Below, one piece after another: positions 27,214 through 36,081 of a stretch of 64,000 nucleotides of DNA; position 1 is the stretch's first letter, and each line of letters begins with the position of its first letter. The translations under genes and the position numbers were made by a program. The stretch is from Rhodoferax_B sp049316285 (GTDB lineage: Bacteria; Pseudomonadota; Gammaproteobacteria; Burkholderiales; Burkholderiaceae_C): positions 1 to 64,000 of the forward strand of contig NZ_JBMOXA010000024.1 of assembly GCF_049316285.1 (NCBI RefSeq), in the 5' to 3' direction. The notes under the pieces were generated by a model. That model did no database searches. It was not told the origin of the DNA and saw only the letters and a list, made by a program, of their open reading frames with translations.

Positions 27214-27959
27214 CCCCCAAAGCCCTGATCCTGGCTGCCGGCCGTGGCGAGCGTATGCGCCCGCTGACCGACAACACACCCAAACCCCTGCTGGCCGTGC
27301 AAGGCCAGCCGCTGATGGCCTGGCACATGGACGCCTTGTCGCGCGGCGGTGTGCAGCAGGTGGTGGTCAACACCGCCTGGCTGGGCACACAAATCTCAAG
27401 CTTTTTTGGCCCGCAGCGCACAATGGATGAGCGGCACCCGCTATCAATTTCATACTTAGACGAGCAGCAGGACTTTGGCGGTGCCCTGGAAACCGCCGGG
27501 GGCATCGCGCGCGCCTTGCCTCAGTTGGGCGAGATCTTCTGGGTGGTGGCCGGCGACGTGTACGCACCCAACTTTGTGTTCGCCCCCGAAGCCGTGGAGC
27601 GTTTTGCGGCCAGCGGCAAACTCGCCCACCTGTGGCTGGTGCCCAACCCGGCGCACAACCTCAAGGGCGACTTCAGCATCGACGCGCAGGGCATTGCCGG
27701 TCACCAGCCAGACGGCAGCCCACGCTACACCTACAGCACCATAGGCCTGTACCACCGCGACCTGTTCGCCCAGCCCTGGTGCGACATTGCCCCTGGCAAC
27801 CCCGAGGGCGTGAAGGCCGCGCTGGCACCCCTGTTGCGTGCGGCGATGGACAATCAAAAAATCACCGCAGAGGTGTTCCACGGCGCCTGGACCGACGTGG
27901 GTACACCTGAGCGTTTGGCACAACTGAACAATGTCACCACGGACTTGAAAACACCATGA
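27210..27959 (+). CDS. murU: Nucleotidyltransferase, N-acetylmuramate alpha-1-phosphate uridylyltransferase-like
   Basis: A 249-residue sugar-1-phosphate nucleotidyltransferase. The nucleotide-binding signature is LILAAGRGERMRPLTDNTPKPL (starting near residue 6). GGALETAGGIARALP, VVAGDVYAP with the metal Asp, and WTDVGTPERLAQLN at the end match MurU of the Pseudomonas-type MurNAc recycling route, which makes UDP-MurNAc from MurNAc-1-phosphate. The partner kinase AmgK is not here. The gene overlaps speD and pepP by ATGA at each side. The MurU assignment is by resemblance; another NDP-sugar synthase is possible. Confidence 0.8.
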   Translation: MTPKALILAAGRGERMRPLTDNTPKPLLAVQGQPLMAWHMDALSRGGVQQVVVNTAWLGTQISSFFGPQRTMDERHPLSISYLDEQQDFGGALETAGGIARALPQLGEIFWVVAGDVYAPNFVFAPEAVERFAASGKLAHLWLVPNPAHNLKGDFSIDAQGIAGHQPDGSPRYTYSTIGLYHRDLFAQPWCDIAPGNPEGVKAALAPLLRAAMDNQKITAEVFHGAWTDVGTPERLAQLNNVTTDLKTP

Positions 27960-29359
27960 ACACCGCAGCCAACCACTCAGCAGCAATCTACGCCGCCCGC
28001 CGCGCCAAACTCGCCGCCCAACTCGGCGCTGGCGGCATCGCCATCATCCCCACTGCGCCCGAGCAGCAGCGCAACCGCGACAGCGACTTCCTGTTCCGCC
28101 ACGACAGTTATTTCTACTACCTGACCGGCTTTTCTGAGCCCAACGCCTGGTTGGTGTTGACCAGCGAGGGCGAGGCCACGCTGTTCTGCGCGCCCAAGGA
28201 CCTGGAACGCGAAATCTGGGACGGCTACCGCCTGGGCCCGGACGCCGCCCCTGCAGCGCTGGCCGTGCAAGCCGCGCACTCGGTGGCCGACCTCGACACC
28301 CAACTGCCACGCATGCTGGAAAACCGCAACACCGTGTGGACGCCGTTTGCCACACACAAGGGCCTGGAAGCACGCATAGACAACTGGCTGAGCCGTGTGC
28401 GTGCCCGCGTGCGTTACGGCGCCTTGTGCCCCGAAACCCAGCGCGACCTGTGTGGTGTGCTGGACGAGATGCGCCTCATCAAAGACGCGCACGAGCAAGA
28501 CATCATGCGCCGCGCATCGCAGATCAGCGCCGCTGCCCACGTGCGCGCCATGCAACTCTCGGCCCGCATGCTGCGCGCCGGTGAAGATGTGCGCGAGTAC
28601 CACCTCGACGCCGAACTGCTGCACGAATTCCGCCGCCACGGCTCGCAATACCCGGCCTACGGCTCCATCGTCGCCGCCGGTGCCAACGCCTGTGTGCTGC
28701 ACTACCGCGCCGACGCCGCCCCCGTGTGCAACGGCGAACTGGTGCTGATCGACGCCGGCTGCGAACTCGACGGCTACGCCAGCGACATCACCCGCACCTT
28801 CCCGGCCAACGGCAAGTTCACCGGCCCGCAACGCGCGCTCTACGACCTGGTGCTGGCCAGCCAGGACGCCGCTGTGGCCGCCACGCGCGCCGGTGCGCGC
28901 TTCAACGACCCACACGACGCCACGGTCAAAGTGCTGGCCCAAGGCATGCTCGACGTCGGCCTGCTCGACAAAAACAAACACGGCACCGCCGACGACGTGA
29001 TCGCCAGCCGCGCCTACTTCGCCTACTACATGCACCGCACCGGCCACTGGCTGGGCATGGACGTGCACGACTGCGGCAGCTACGTCGAGCCCACAGAAGT
29101 CGGCAAAACCAGCGAACGCAAAGACCCGCTGAGCGGCGAAACCATCACCAACCGCCCCAGCCGCATCCTGCACCCCGGCATGGTGCTGACCATAGAGCCC
29201 GGCCTGTACGTGCGCCCCAGCGCGGATGCGCCGGAACAGTTCCACAACATCGGCATTCGCATCGAGGATGACGCGATCGTTACGGCCACTGGTTGTGAGT
29301 TGATTACGCGTGGCGTGCCGGTGAAGGCGGATGAGATTGAGGCGTTGATGCGTGATTGA
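27956..29359 (+). CDS. pepP: Xaa-Pro aminopeptidase (aminopeptidase P)
   Basis: A dimetal M24 peptidase of 467 residues that removes an N-terminal residue next to proline. The N-terminal creatinase-like domain has NRDSDFLFRHDSYFYYLTGF. The catalytic domain supplies the metal ligands in LIDAGCELDGYASDITRTFP (two Asp), GHWLGMDVHDCG (His), LTIEPGLYV (Glu) and IGIRIEDDAIV (Glu). The family length is about 440. It overlaps murU by 4 bases and ends the operon. Base composition drops sharply right after its stop, where the Septu-like island begins. Confidence 0.96.
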   Translation: MNTAANHSAAIYAARRAKLAAQLGAGGIAIIPTAPEQQRNRDSDFLFRHDSYFYYLTGFSEPNAWLVLTSEGEATLFCAPKDLEREIWDGYRLGPDAAPAALAVQAAHSVADLDTQLPRMLENRNTVWTPFATHKGLEARIDNWLSRVRARVRYGALCPETQRDLCGVLDEMRLIKDAHEQDIMRRASQISAAAHVRAMQLSARMLRAGEDVREYHLDAELLHEFRRHGSQYPAYGSIVAAGANACVLHYRADAAPVCNGELVLIDAGCELDGYASDITRTFPANGKFTGPQRALYDLVLASQDAAVAATRAGARFNDPHDATVKVLAQGMLDVGLLDKNKHGTADDVIASRAYFAYYMHRTGHWLGMDVHDCGSYVEPTEVGKTSERKDPLSGETITNRPSRILHPGMVLTIEPGLYVRPSADAPEQFHNIGIRIEDDAIVTATGCELITRGVPVKADEIEALMRD

Positions 29360-29407
29360 AGGGTGGTTGACGCCTGTTCAAAGTCCTAGAAAACTGAATG
29401 TAGTTTC

Positions 29408-30835
29408 ATGCGCTTAAAAAAAGTAACGCTCAAAAATTTCCGATGCTTTGAACATTTGGAGATAGAGCTGCATCCACGCCTAACCGTCATTGTGGGAGAC
29501 AACGGCGCAGGTAAAACAGCTGTGCTGGATGGAATTGCTACAGCGCTCTCCCCAGTTCTTTCGAATCTGTCATCCACCAACCAACGGCTATCAGGTCGCG
29601 GCATCAAAGACTCGGACTTTCGACTGGAAGCAACAACAGTCAGAGGGAATGAGAGATGGATCGCAGCAGACTTCGCTCAGGTGCAAGCACAGACCTACGA
29701 TAAATTGGAGTGGGACTATTGGCGCCCCTCTAGCTCAGGAAAAGAGCCACTGCACAAGATCGGAACGGCCGAACTAAAACAGCGACTACAGGAAGTTTCG
29801 GACAGCTACAAAACGGACGCACCTCACTTCACGCCTGTAATTGCTTATTACGGCGCTCGCCGTGGCTACATTGAAGTCCCTGAACGCATCCGTACAGCAC
29901 GCGAAAACTATGAACACCCTGCTGCAGCATTGGTTGGATCGTTGGATGCACTGAGCAACTTTCGAGAAATGCTCGCATGGTTCGACCAAGAAGAGTCAGC
30001 AGAACTTCGATCTAACAAAGGCGTTGTAGACGAGAATTTTGAGGAGTTTTCTGCCTTAACAGCCGTACGCGCTGCGATCAGCAGCCTACTCGGCAACTCC
30101 TACCATGACCCTCACTTCAACAAAGACCATAAGTTTGTCTTGAGGCGCATTTCGGACGATGCGCATTTACTAGTCAACCAACTTAGTCAGGGCTACCAAA
30201 GCATGCTGGCCCTGGCGATGGATTTCTCTCGCCGGCTCTCCATCGGGAACCCACATCTCAGCTATGGCAGCACATACTCAAACAACGCTTTGTTTAATGC
30301 GATAAACGAACTGCGCGCGCTTGACGCCAGATTCGACGAGACGATTGAGACTGCACTTCTGGATGCTCCGGCAATGAGTGCTCCGGCCATTATGTTGGTT
30401 GACGAAATTGATCTCCACCTTCACCCGACATGGCAACAACGCATCTTGGGTGATCTGATGCGCACTTTTCCGCTGACGCAGCTCGTTGTGACGACCCACA
30501 GCCCACAAGTGCTGAGCACTGTTGCACGCGAAAACATCCGAGTACTCCGTGAGACGGACAAAGGCTACGAAGCCACTATTCCAGAGTTCAGCCCACTGGC
30601 CCACGAATCCGGGGATGCTTTAGCAAAAATCATGGGCACTCAGCGTGAGCCCGAATTACCAGTGCAGGAACTAATTCGCAGCTATGAACAACTGGTGCGT
30701 AGCGGAAACGACAAAACGCCTGAAGCCATTCAACTTAGCAAAAAACTAAATGAAGCTGGTTATGAATTTCATCAGAGCGATCTAGATACTTGGCGATTTT
30801 TGGCGCAACGAAAAAGCGAACAGAAAAAATCTTAA
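29408..30835 (+). CDS. ptuA: AAA/ABC-type ATPase of a Septu-like defence pair
   Basis: A 475-residue SMC/RecF-like ATPase: FRCFEHLEI, Walker A GDNGAGKT (30-37), a signature-like LSQGYQSML (near 259), Walker B IMLVDEIDLHLHP (near 328) and the H-loop TTHSPQVL (near 362). The central insert carries YGARRGY and the C-terminus is a short helical tail. Coupled to an HNH gene 3 bases downstream, it matches PtuA of Septu (and the PtuAB module of retron Ec78), where the ATPase holds and controls the nuclease. No reverse transcriptase or msr/msd is present, so it is Septu-like rather than a retron. Base use is much more AT-rich than in the flanks, a sign of transfer. Confidence 0.82.
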   Translation: MRLKKVTLKNFRCFEHLEIELHPRLTVIVGDNGAGKTAVLDGIATALSPVLSNLSSTNQRLSGRGIKDSDFRLEATTVRGNERWIAADFAQVQAQTYDKLEWDYWRPSSSGKEPLHKIGTAELKQRLQEVSDSYKTDAPHFTPVIAYYGARRGYIEVPERIRTARENYEHPAAALVGSLDALSNFREMLAWFDQEESAELRSNKGVVDENFEEFSALTAVRAAISSLLGNSYHDPHFNKDHKFVLRRISDDAHLLVNQLSQGYQSMLALAMDFSRRLSIGNPHLSYGSTYSNNALFNAINELRALDARFDETIETALLDAPAMSAPAIMLVDEIDLHLHPTWQQRILGDLMRTFPLTQLVVTTHSPQVLSTVARENIRVLRETDKGYEATIPEFSPLAHESGDALAKIMGTQREPELPVQELIRSYEQLVRSGNDKTPEAIQLSKKLNEAGYEFHQSDLDTWRFLAQRKSEQKKS

Positions 30836-30837
30836 CC

Positions 30838-31416
30838 ATGGTTGAGCTTGAACATCGCGCACAGGAACCCGCTGTGCTAACCCAGTTTCGCGCTGACCAC
30901 CCTAATGCAGGCCCCGCAGATTTTGATGACTTATCGAAGCCTGAAATCAAGGCTGCGCTGAACGAAGATCAAGATGGCCTATGTGCGTACTGTGAAATGG
31001 TGCTCCCCGCCAATGGTGGGCAGATTGACCACATCAAACCCAAAGGCGGAGCCAACGCCCACACGCATCTGTGTTTTACGTACACAAATTACGCGCATAG
31101 CTGCGTCAATCCAAAAACCTGTGGCCAAAAGAAAAAGAGTGGCTTGCTGCCGATTGAACCTGGGCCTGGTTGCAACAATGAATGGGAGCTGTTTACTGAC
31201 GGGACGATTGAACCTATTGCCAATCTGGCCAGACAACGCGTTCACCAAGTTAAACAAACTCGTGACATGCTTGGCTTGAACGCTGACTCAAATCTTGTGG
31301 ACGAGCGGAAAAGGTGGTTTGCACGAACGATCGAAGTGCTGAAGCAGGCACCTGACGATATTCAGCTATTTTTAGACACTGCCCCTTTCCGCCACATTTT
31401 GGCAACGGCACTGTGA
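30838..31416 (+). CDS. ptuB: HNH endonuclease of a Septu-like defence pair (TIGR02646-type)
   Basis: A 192-residue zinc-HNH nuclease. CAYCEMVLPANGGQIDHIKPKG holds Cys49 and Cys52 and the catalytic-site Asp64-His65. NYAHSCVNPKTCGQKKKSG holds Cys89 and Cys95 of the second metal half. This CxxC, xDH, C-x5-C layout with a following Lys cluster is the layout of PtuB. The start follows the ptuA stop by two bases; the frame is open 16 codons into ptuA, but the MVELEHRA start is preferred. PtuB is expected to cut DNA once the PtuA complex is triggered by phage. The HIEH variant of the motif is HIKP/QIDH here, which is within the normal range. Confidence 0.82.
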   Translation: MVELEHRAQEPAVLTQFRADHPNAGPADFDDLSKPEIKAALNEDQDGLCAYCEMVLPANGGQIDHIKPKGGANAHTHLCFTYTNYAHSCVNPKTCGQKKKSGLLPIEPGPGCNNEWELFTDGTIEPIANLARQRVHQVKQTRDMLGLNADSNLVDERKRWFARTIEVLKQAPDDIQLFLDTAPFRHILATAL

Positions 31417-31439
31417 CCGATAACGACGCACTGATATAA

Positions 31440-31550
31440 AGACGCTCGTTATTGGGGGGCTATGGCAACTTCGGCGCGCTGATCTTCCCGACGTTTGCCG
31501 CGATGGTGGTGGTTTTTTACTTGATGGTGGCAAAGCCTGGTTGGGCTTAG
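31440..31550 (+). pseudogene. Orphan 3' end of a membrane-protein gene
   Basis: An open stretch with no start codon of its own translates to RRSLLGGYGNFGALIFPTFA followed by AMVVVFYLMVAKPGWA and a stop. It has high-GC codon use like the chromosome, not like the island before it. It reads as the last transmembrane helix and tail of a transporter; YGNFGA recalls the YGNVGA motif of NarK-type MFS proteins, a tentative match. It sits directly after ptuB, as if the defence pair replaced or split the gene. Confidence 0.5.
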
Positions 31551-31559
31551 CTGCCCGAC

Positions 31560-32237
31560 TCAAGCCAACAGCTTCAACACCTCTTTCGCCACCGCCACAG
31601 AACTCGCCGGGTTCTGCCCGGTCACCAGGTTGCCATCGACCACCGCATAGGGCTGCCAATCGGCCACCTTGCTGTAGTTGCCACCCAGGCGTTTGAGTTC
31701 GTCTTCCACCAGGAAGGGCACAACCTTCGTCAGTTGCACGGCCTCTTCTTCGCTGTTGGTGAAGCCGGTGACGTTTTTGCCGGCGACCAGGGGCTGGCCG
31801 TCCTGGCGGCGCGGGCGGCGCAACACGCCGGGGCCGTGGCAGACGGCGGCGACGGGTTTGCCGGCGCTGTACATGGCTTCGATCAAGGCGATGGAGGCCG
31901 GGTCTTCGGCCAAGTCCCACAGCGGACCGTGGCCGCCGACGTAGAACACGGCGTCATATTCCGCTGGTTGAAGGGTGTTCAGCTTCAGCGTGCTGGCCAA
32001 GGCGGCTTGCGCGGCGCTGTCTTTGCGGAAGCGCTCGGTGTCGTGGGTTTGGCTGGAGGGTTCGTCGCTTTTCGGGTCTAGCGGCGGTTGGCCGCCCAGA
32101 GGAGAGGCCAGGCTGACCTTGGCGCCAGCGTCCAGAAACGCGTAGTAGGGGGCGGCAAACTCTTCAAGCCAGAAACCGGTTTTCTTGCCGGTGTCGCCCA
32201 GCTGGTCGTGGGAGGTGAGGATCATCAACACGTGCAT
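31560..32237 (-). CDS. DJ-1/PfpI-family protein, Hsp31-like
   Basis: A 225-residue type 1 glutamine amidotransferase-fold protein: MHVLMILTSHDQLGDTGKKT, then GFWLEEFAAPYYAF with the active-site Glu, nucleophile Cys133 in VAAVCHGPGVL and the conserved His after it. The layout GxWLEEfaaPY plus DAVFYVGGHGPLWDL is that of the Hsp31/HchA-like glyoxalase III and deglycase group, which removes methylglyoxal or repairs glycated groups. GGAGAG precedes the chosen ATG; the frame extends upstream without protein character. It stands alone. The precise activity is unproven. Confidence 0.88.
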   Translation of the reverse strand: MHVLMILTSHDQLGDTGKKTGFWLEEFAAPYYAFLDAGAKVSLASPLGGQPPLDPKSDEPSSQTHDTERFRKDSAAQAALASTLKLNTLQPAEYDAVFYVGGHGPLWDLAEDPASIALIEAMYSAGKPVAAVCHGPGVLRRPRRQDGQPLVAGKNVTGFTNSEEEAVQLTKVVPFLVEDELKRLGGNYSKVADWQPYAVVDGNLVTGQNPASSVAVAKEVLKLLA

Positions 32238-32352
32238 GGCTGCTCTCCTGGATGGACTAGCAACGTGCACCGCGCCAGGATGACGCAATACACGCTGCTT
32301 GGCCGCACAGTATGAACCCGCCAAGCCGCGATGGCAGCGGATTTAACGCGGC

Positions 32353-33732
32353 TTACTTGGCTTTGAGGAAATCGCCTACTTCGAGCAGGATGAGTTCGTT
32401 GTCATCCGCTTTGTTCGGATCGCGGCTGCTGGAGAACGGCAGGTTGTTGTCGTTGCCCACGACGATGTGTGTGGCGTCGACCACATCGACGTTTTCAATC
32501 GTGAAGAACGGGAACTGCAGCACACCGTTGGTCAATGGCTTCTTCGTCAGCTTTTGCGGGTCGGCAATGTTCAGCAGGTCGATGTAGCCGATCTTGCGCA
32601 CCGGGCCGCCCACATTGGCTTCCGTCATTTCGATCTTGTAGACACGCTTGAACTTGGGCAGGTCGTGGAAGCAGTCGGTGCGTTTTTCGTTCGCGGGGCA
32701 AGCCTTTTCGGGCACGCCTTCGCCGTTGTCGCGCTCGATGATCAGGCCCGTGGTGTCGTCCACCATGTTGAAGTCGCCGATGGCATTGCCGTTGGCTTCC
32801 AGCGGGTACATCCACGAGCGGCCGCTCCACTTGCCGGCCTTCACATCAAACTCGAGCACACGCAGGGCTTCCTTGCCGTCCACACGTTCGTAGTCCTTGG
32901 CGTCGGCCTTCCACACCGGGCCTTCGAGCAAGGCGTAGAGCTTGCTGCCGTCTTTAGACGCGGCCATGCCTTCAAAACCCTTGGAGCGCTTAACTTCAAA
33001 CTTGACTTCACCGCCGGGTGCGCCGGGCGTGGTCACGGCGGGGTGGTCAGGGGAGCGCACGAGCTTGCCATCCACCATGGTTTCATACACGGCCAGCACG
33101 CGGCCCTTCAAATCGGCCTTGATCAGGAAGGGGCCGAACTCGTCGCCTATCCACAGCGCGCCGTCGGCGAACTGGAAGCTTTCGGTGTCGAAATCAGAGC
33201 CGGTGAGGTAGCGCTCTTTTGTGCCCTCGTGGACGATACGGAACGGCACTTTCTTGTCGGGGTCGTGCAGGAAGATGGTGTTCAGGCGCGTGAAGGCGCC
33301 GCTCTTGAAGTCCACCTTGTAGTGGTTCAGGTAGAGCATGAAGTCGGGCGAGTTGGCCTTGGAGCCGGCACCGTTGTCGGTCAGTATCCAGAAGCTGCCG
33401 TCGGGCATTTTCTTGATGCCCGAGTGGCCTTGCAGCGGCTGGCCGTCAAACGGCACACCCACGCCTGTGGGGCGGCCGGCCGACAGGCCCATCACCGCGC
33501 CCAGCTTTTCTTCGCGTGCACCATTGGTGAACTTGCCGCTGTGCTTGAGGTCTTCGGGCGCATCCTTGGGGGCGGGCACAAAAGACTGCGCAGGCAGCAC
33601 GGCATGGCCGGCCAGCGTGGCGGGAAATGCGGTCTGGGCACTCTGCGCCTGGGCTACACCAACAGCCAGCACGGCACCGGCCAGCAAGGCCAGACGGAAC
33701 GGCGTGGCAAAACGACGGGAAGTCACAAACAT
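32353..33732 (-). CDS. Exported phytase-like/esterase-like domain protein
   Basis: A 459-residue secreted protein. The signal peptide is MFVTSRRFATPFRLALLAGA to VAQA (about 1-30). The mature part matches the esterase-like-activity-of-phytase domain (PF13449-type), predicted as a beta-propeller. It includes GHSGIKKMPDGSFWILTDNG, FDTESFQFADGALWIGDEFG, GFEGMAASKDGSKLYALLEG and GDFNMVDDTTGLIIERDNGE. Acidic clusters in these loops would bind metal and a phosphoester. Substrate and partners are unknown. It is a single gene, divergent from the MHYT-GGDEF-EAL gene. Confidence 0.85.
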   Translation of the reverse strand: MFVTSRRFATPFRLALLAGAVLAVGVAQAQSAQTAFPATLAGHAVLPAQSFVPAPKDAPEDLKHSGKFTNGAREEKLGAVMGLSAGRPTGVGVPFDGQPLQGHSGIKKMPDGSFWILTDNGAGSKANSPDFMLYLNHYKVDFKSGAFTRLNTIFLHDPDKKVPFRIVHEGTKERYLTGSDFDTESFQFADGALWIGDEFGPFLIKADLKGRVLAVYETMVDGKLVRSPDHPAVTTPGAPGGEVKFEVKRSKGFEGMAASKDGSKLYALLEGPVWKADAKDYERVDGKEALRVLEFDVKAGKWSGRSWMYPLEANGNAIGDFNMVDDTTGLIIERDNGEGVPEKACPANEKRTDCFHDLPKFKRVYKIEMTEANVGGPVRKIGYIDLLNIADPQKLTKKPLTNGVLQFPFFTIENVDVVDATHIVVGNDNNLPFSSSRDPNKADDNELILLEVGDFLKAK

Positions 33733-33960
33733 GGATAGGGTTTCCTGAAATGAAATGGACCGAATGCATCGCTACGTCAGACTGCGCCAAGATCTTGGGC
33801 AGAGACAGCGAGTCGGCGCCCAGCATCGTGACGGCCTTGCGTGACAACGCCATGACGCGAGGGGGGGTTGCGGAGACAACTTTTTGTGGCAGCAGCCATA
33901 ATCGGCACCACGCGCAGGCCACCTGCGCAGGCTCCATCCCGTTTGCCTTTGTCTGCGCGC

Positions 33961-36081
33961 ATGCCCGTCCAATTCATTTCCACCGACTACAACCCCTGGG
34001 TTGTGGCGCTTTCCTTTGCCATTGCCGCGTTTGCCTCGTTTGTGGCACTGGACATGGCGCAACGTGTACGCACACCCGACAAGACCATGGCCCGCGGCTG
34101 GTGGATCGCCGGTTCGCTGGCCATGGGCACGGGCATCTGGTCCATGCATTTCATAGGCATGCTGGCCGTGGCCCTGCCCTTTGTGGTGGGTTTTGGTTAT
34201 GTGATCACAGGCTTGTCGTGGGTGGCGGCGGTCCTGGTGTCGGCGATTGCCTTGCACACGGCCAGCCGGGCCCGCTTGACGCCGCTACGCCTGGCCGTGG
34301 GCGCGCTGGCCATGGGGGCGGGCATTTGCATCATGCATTACAGCGGCATGCTGGCGATGGACATGTCGCCCGGCATACGCTGGTCGGCGACCTGGGTGCT
34401 GATCTCCATAGGCATCGCCGTGCTGGCCTCGGCCGCGGCGCTGTTGATCTTCTTTGGCTTGCGCAAACTGCATGGCCACTCCGCACGCTGGGGCCAGTTT
34501 GCCGCAGCGCTGGTGATGGGCGCGGCCATTTGCGGCATGCATTACTCTGGCATGGAGGCCGCCAACTTTGCGCAGGGCGCGGTCTGCCTCAGCGCCGACC
34601 AGTTGCGCGGCGACAGCCTGGGTGTGCTGGTAACGCTGGCCACGCTGGTGTTGCTGGGCCTGACGATGTTCACCTCGGCGCTGGACGCGCGTATGCAGGC
34701 ACGCGCCAACGAGCTGGCCAAATCGCTGCAAAGCGCCAATTCCGAACTGCAGCAACTCGCCTTTCGCGACGCGCTGACCGGCCTGCCCAACCGCTTGCTG
34801 TTTGACGACCGCGTCAACCTGGCGGTGGAACGCTGCACCCGCGACGGCTCGCGGCTGGCCGTGTTGTTTGTCGACCTGGACGGCTTCAAGCCGGTGAACG
34901 ATTCTTTTGGCCACCGCGTCGGCGACGAGGTGCTGTGTGAAATGGCCCGCCGCCTGGCGGCGCAGGCGCGCACCACCGATACCGTGGCGCGTGTCGGCGG
35001 CGACGAATTCGTGCTGCTGCTCGAGGGCAACCCCGACACCACGGCTGCGGCACAGATCGCCCAGCGCATAATCGACGCGATCACCCTGCCGGTGACGGGC
35101 GGCGCCCACGAGGTGCGGCTGTCGTGCTCCATCGGTATCGCCATGTTCCCGTCCGACGGACCACGCGAACAACTGCTGGCGCATGCCGACGCCGCCATGT
35201 ACGCCGCCAAGCGCGGTGGCGGCACCAGTTATGCGTTTTTTGAGTTGCACATGAATGCCGGGGTGCGCGAACAGATAGAGCTGCAACGCGATTTGCGCCT
35301 GGCGCTGGAGCGTCAAGAGCTGGAGCTGCACTACCAACCCAAGGTCAGCTCCGAACGCAAGGTGATCACCGGTGTGGAAGCCCTGGCGCGCTGGAACCAC
35401 CCGGTGCGCGGCATGATAGGCCCGGCGGTTTTCATCCCCGTGGCCGAACGTTTCAGCCTGATCAACGCGCTGGGCAACTGGGTCATAGACGAGGCCTGCC
35501 GCCAGATCGCCCAATGGCGCGACGAGGGCTTGCGTATCCGCGTGGCGATCAATCTGTCGGTGCACCAACTGCGGCAGGATGACTTGGTGCAACGTGTGCA
35601 GAAAGCACTGCAGCGCCACACACTGGACCCGGCACAACTGATCTTCGAAATCACCGAATCGGTGGCCATGGAAGACGAGGCGGGCACGCTGCGCACCTTT
35701 GAGCGGCTGGGCGAGATCGGCGTCAAGCTGTCGATCGACGACTTCGGCACCGGCTATTCCAGCCTGTCGTATCTGCGGCAGTTGCAGGTGAGCCAGCTGA
35801 AGATCGACCAGTCGTTTGTGCGCGACCTGGAAAGCAGCGCCGACGCACGCGCCATCGTGCAGGCGGTGGTGGGCTTGGCCCACGCGCTAAACCTTAGCGT
35901 GGTGGCCGAGGGGGTGGAAACCGCCGCACAACGCGATGTGTTGACCGCGCTGAAATGCGACGAACTGCAGGGCTACCTGTATGCCAAGCCCATGAGCGCC
36001 AAAAGCATGGGCCAATGGGCGCGCGATCTGAATCCGCCGTCGAACGTGCAGTTCGGCAACTCGACATTTCTCGATCTTTAA
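33961..36081 (+). CDS. MHYT-GGDEF-EAL cyclic-di-GMP protein
   Basis: A 706-residue membrane protein. The N-terminal seven-helix MHYT sensor (about 1-245) has MHFIGMLA, MHYSGMLAM and MHYSGMEAA, motifs proposed to bind copper and sense a gas or redox signal. A GGDEF domain follows with intact GGDEF at 346-350. The EAL domain has Glu473-Ala-Leu in VEALARWNHP, plus DDFGTGYSSLSYL and VVAEGVET. Both catalytic motifs are intact, so it could make or degrade c-di-GMP; an upstream I-site RxxD is not evident. I chose the ATG of MPVQFIST. It stands alone and converges on the flavin oxidase. Confidence 0.93.
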   Translation: MPVQFISTDYNPWVVALSFAIAAFASFVALDMAQRVRTPDKTMARGWWIAGSLAMGTGIWSMHFIGMLAVALPFVVGFGYVITGLSWVAAVLVSAIALHTASRARLTPLRLAVGALAMGAGICIMHYSGMLAMDMSPGIRWSATWVLISIGIAVLASAAALLIFFGLRKLHGHSARWGQFAAALVMGAAICGMHYSGMEAANFAQGAVCLSADQLRGDSLGVLVTLATLVLLGLTMFTSALDARMQARANELAKSLQSANSELQQLAFRDALTGLPNRLLFDDRVNLAVERCTRDGSRLAVLFVDLDGFKPVNDSFGHRVGDEVLCEMARRLAAQARTTDTVARVGGDEFVLLLEGNPDTTAAAQIAQRIIDAITLPVTGGAHEVRLSCSIGIAMFPSDGPREQLLAHADAAMYAAKRGGGTSYAFFELHMNAGVREQIELQRDLRLALERQELELHYQPKVSSERKVITGVEALARWNHPVRGMIGPAVFIPVAERFSLINALGNWVIDEACRQIAQWRDEGLRIRVAINLSVHQLRQDDLVQRVQKALQRHTLDPAQLIFEITESVAMEDEAGTLRTFERLGEIGVKLSIDDFGTGYSSLSYLRQLQVSQLKIDQSFVRDLESSADARAIVQAVVGLAHALNLSVVAEGVETAAQRDVLTALKCDELQGYLYAKPMSAKSMGQWARDLNPPSNVQFGNSTFLDL

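Noticed and set aside
27436..27460. CGCTATCAATTTCATACTTAG in murU as another copy of the dispersed repeat
   Set aside because: Only a short AT-rich similarity; the residues encoded (SISYLDE) fit the enzyme family at this place.
29360..31440. A retron (Ec78-like) instead of Septu
   Set aside because: No reverse transcriptase gene and no space for msr/msd near the ATPase and HNH genes.
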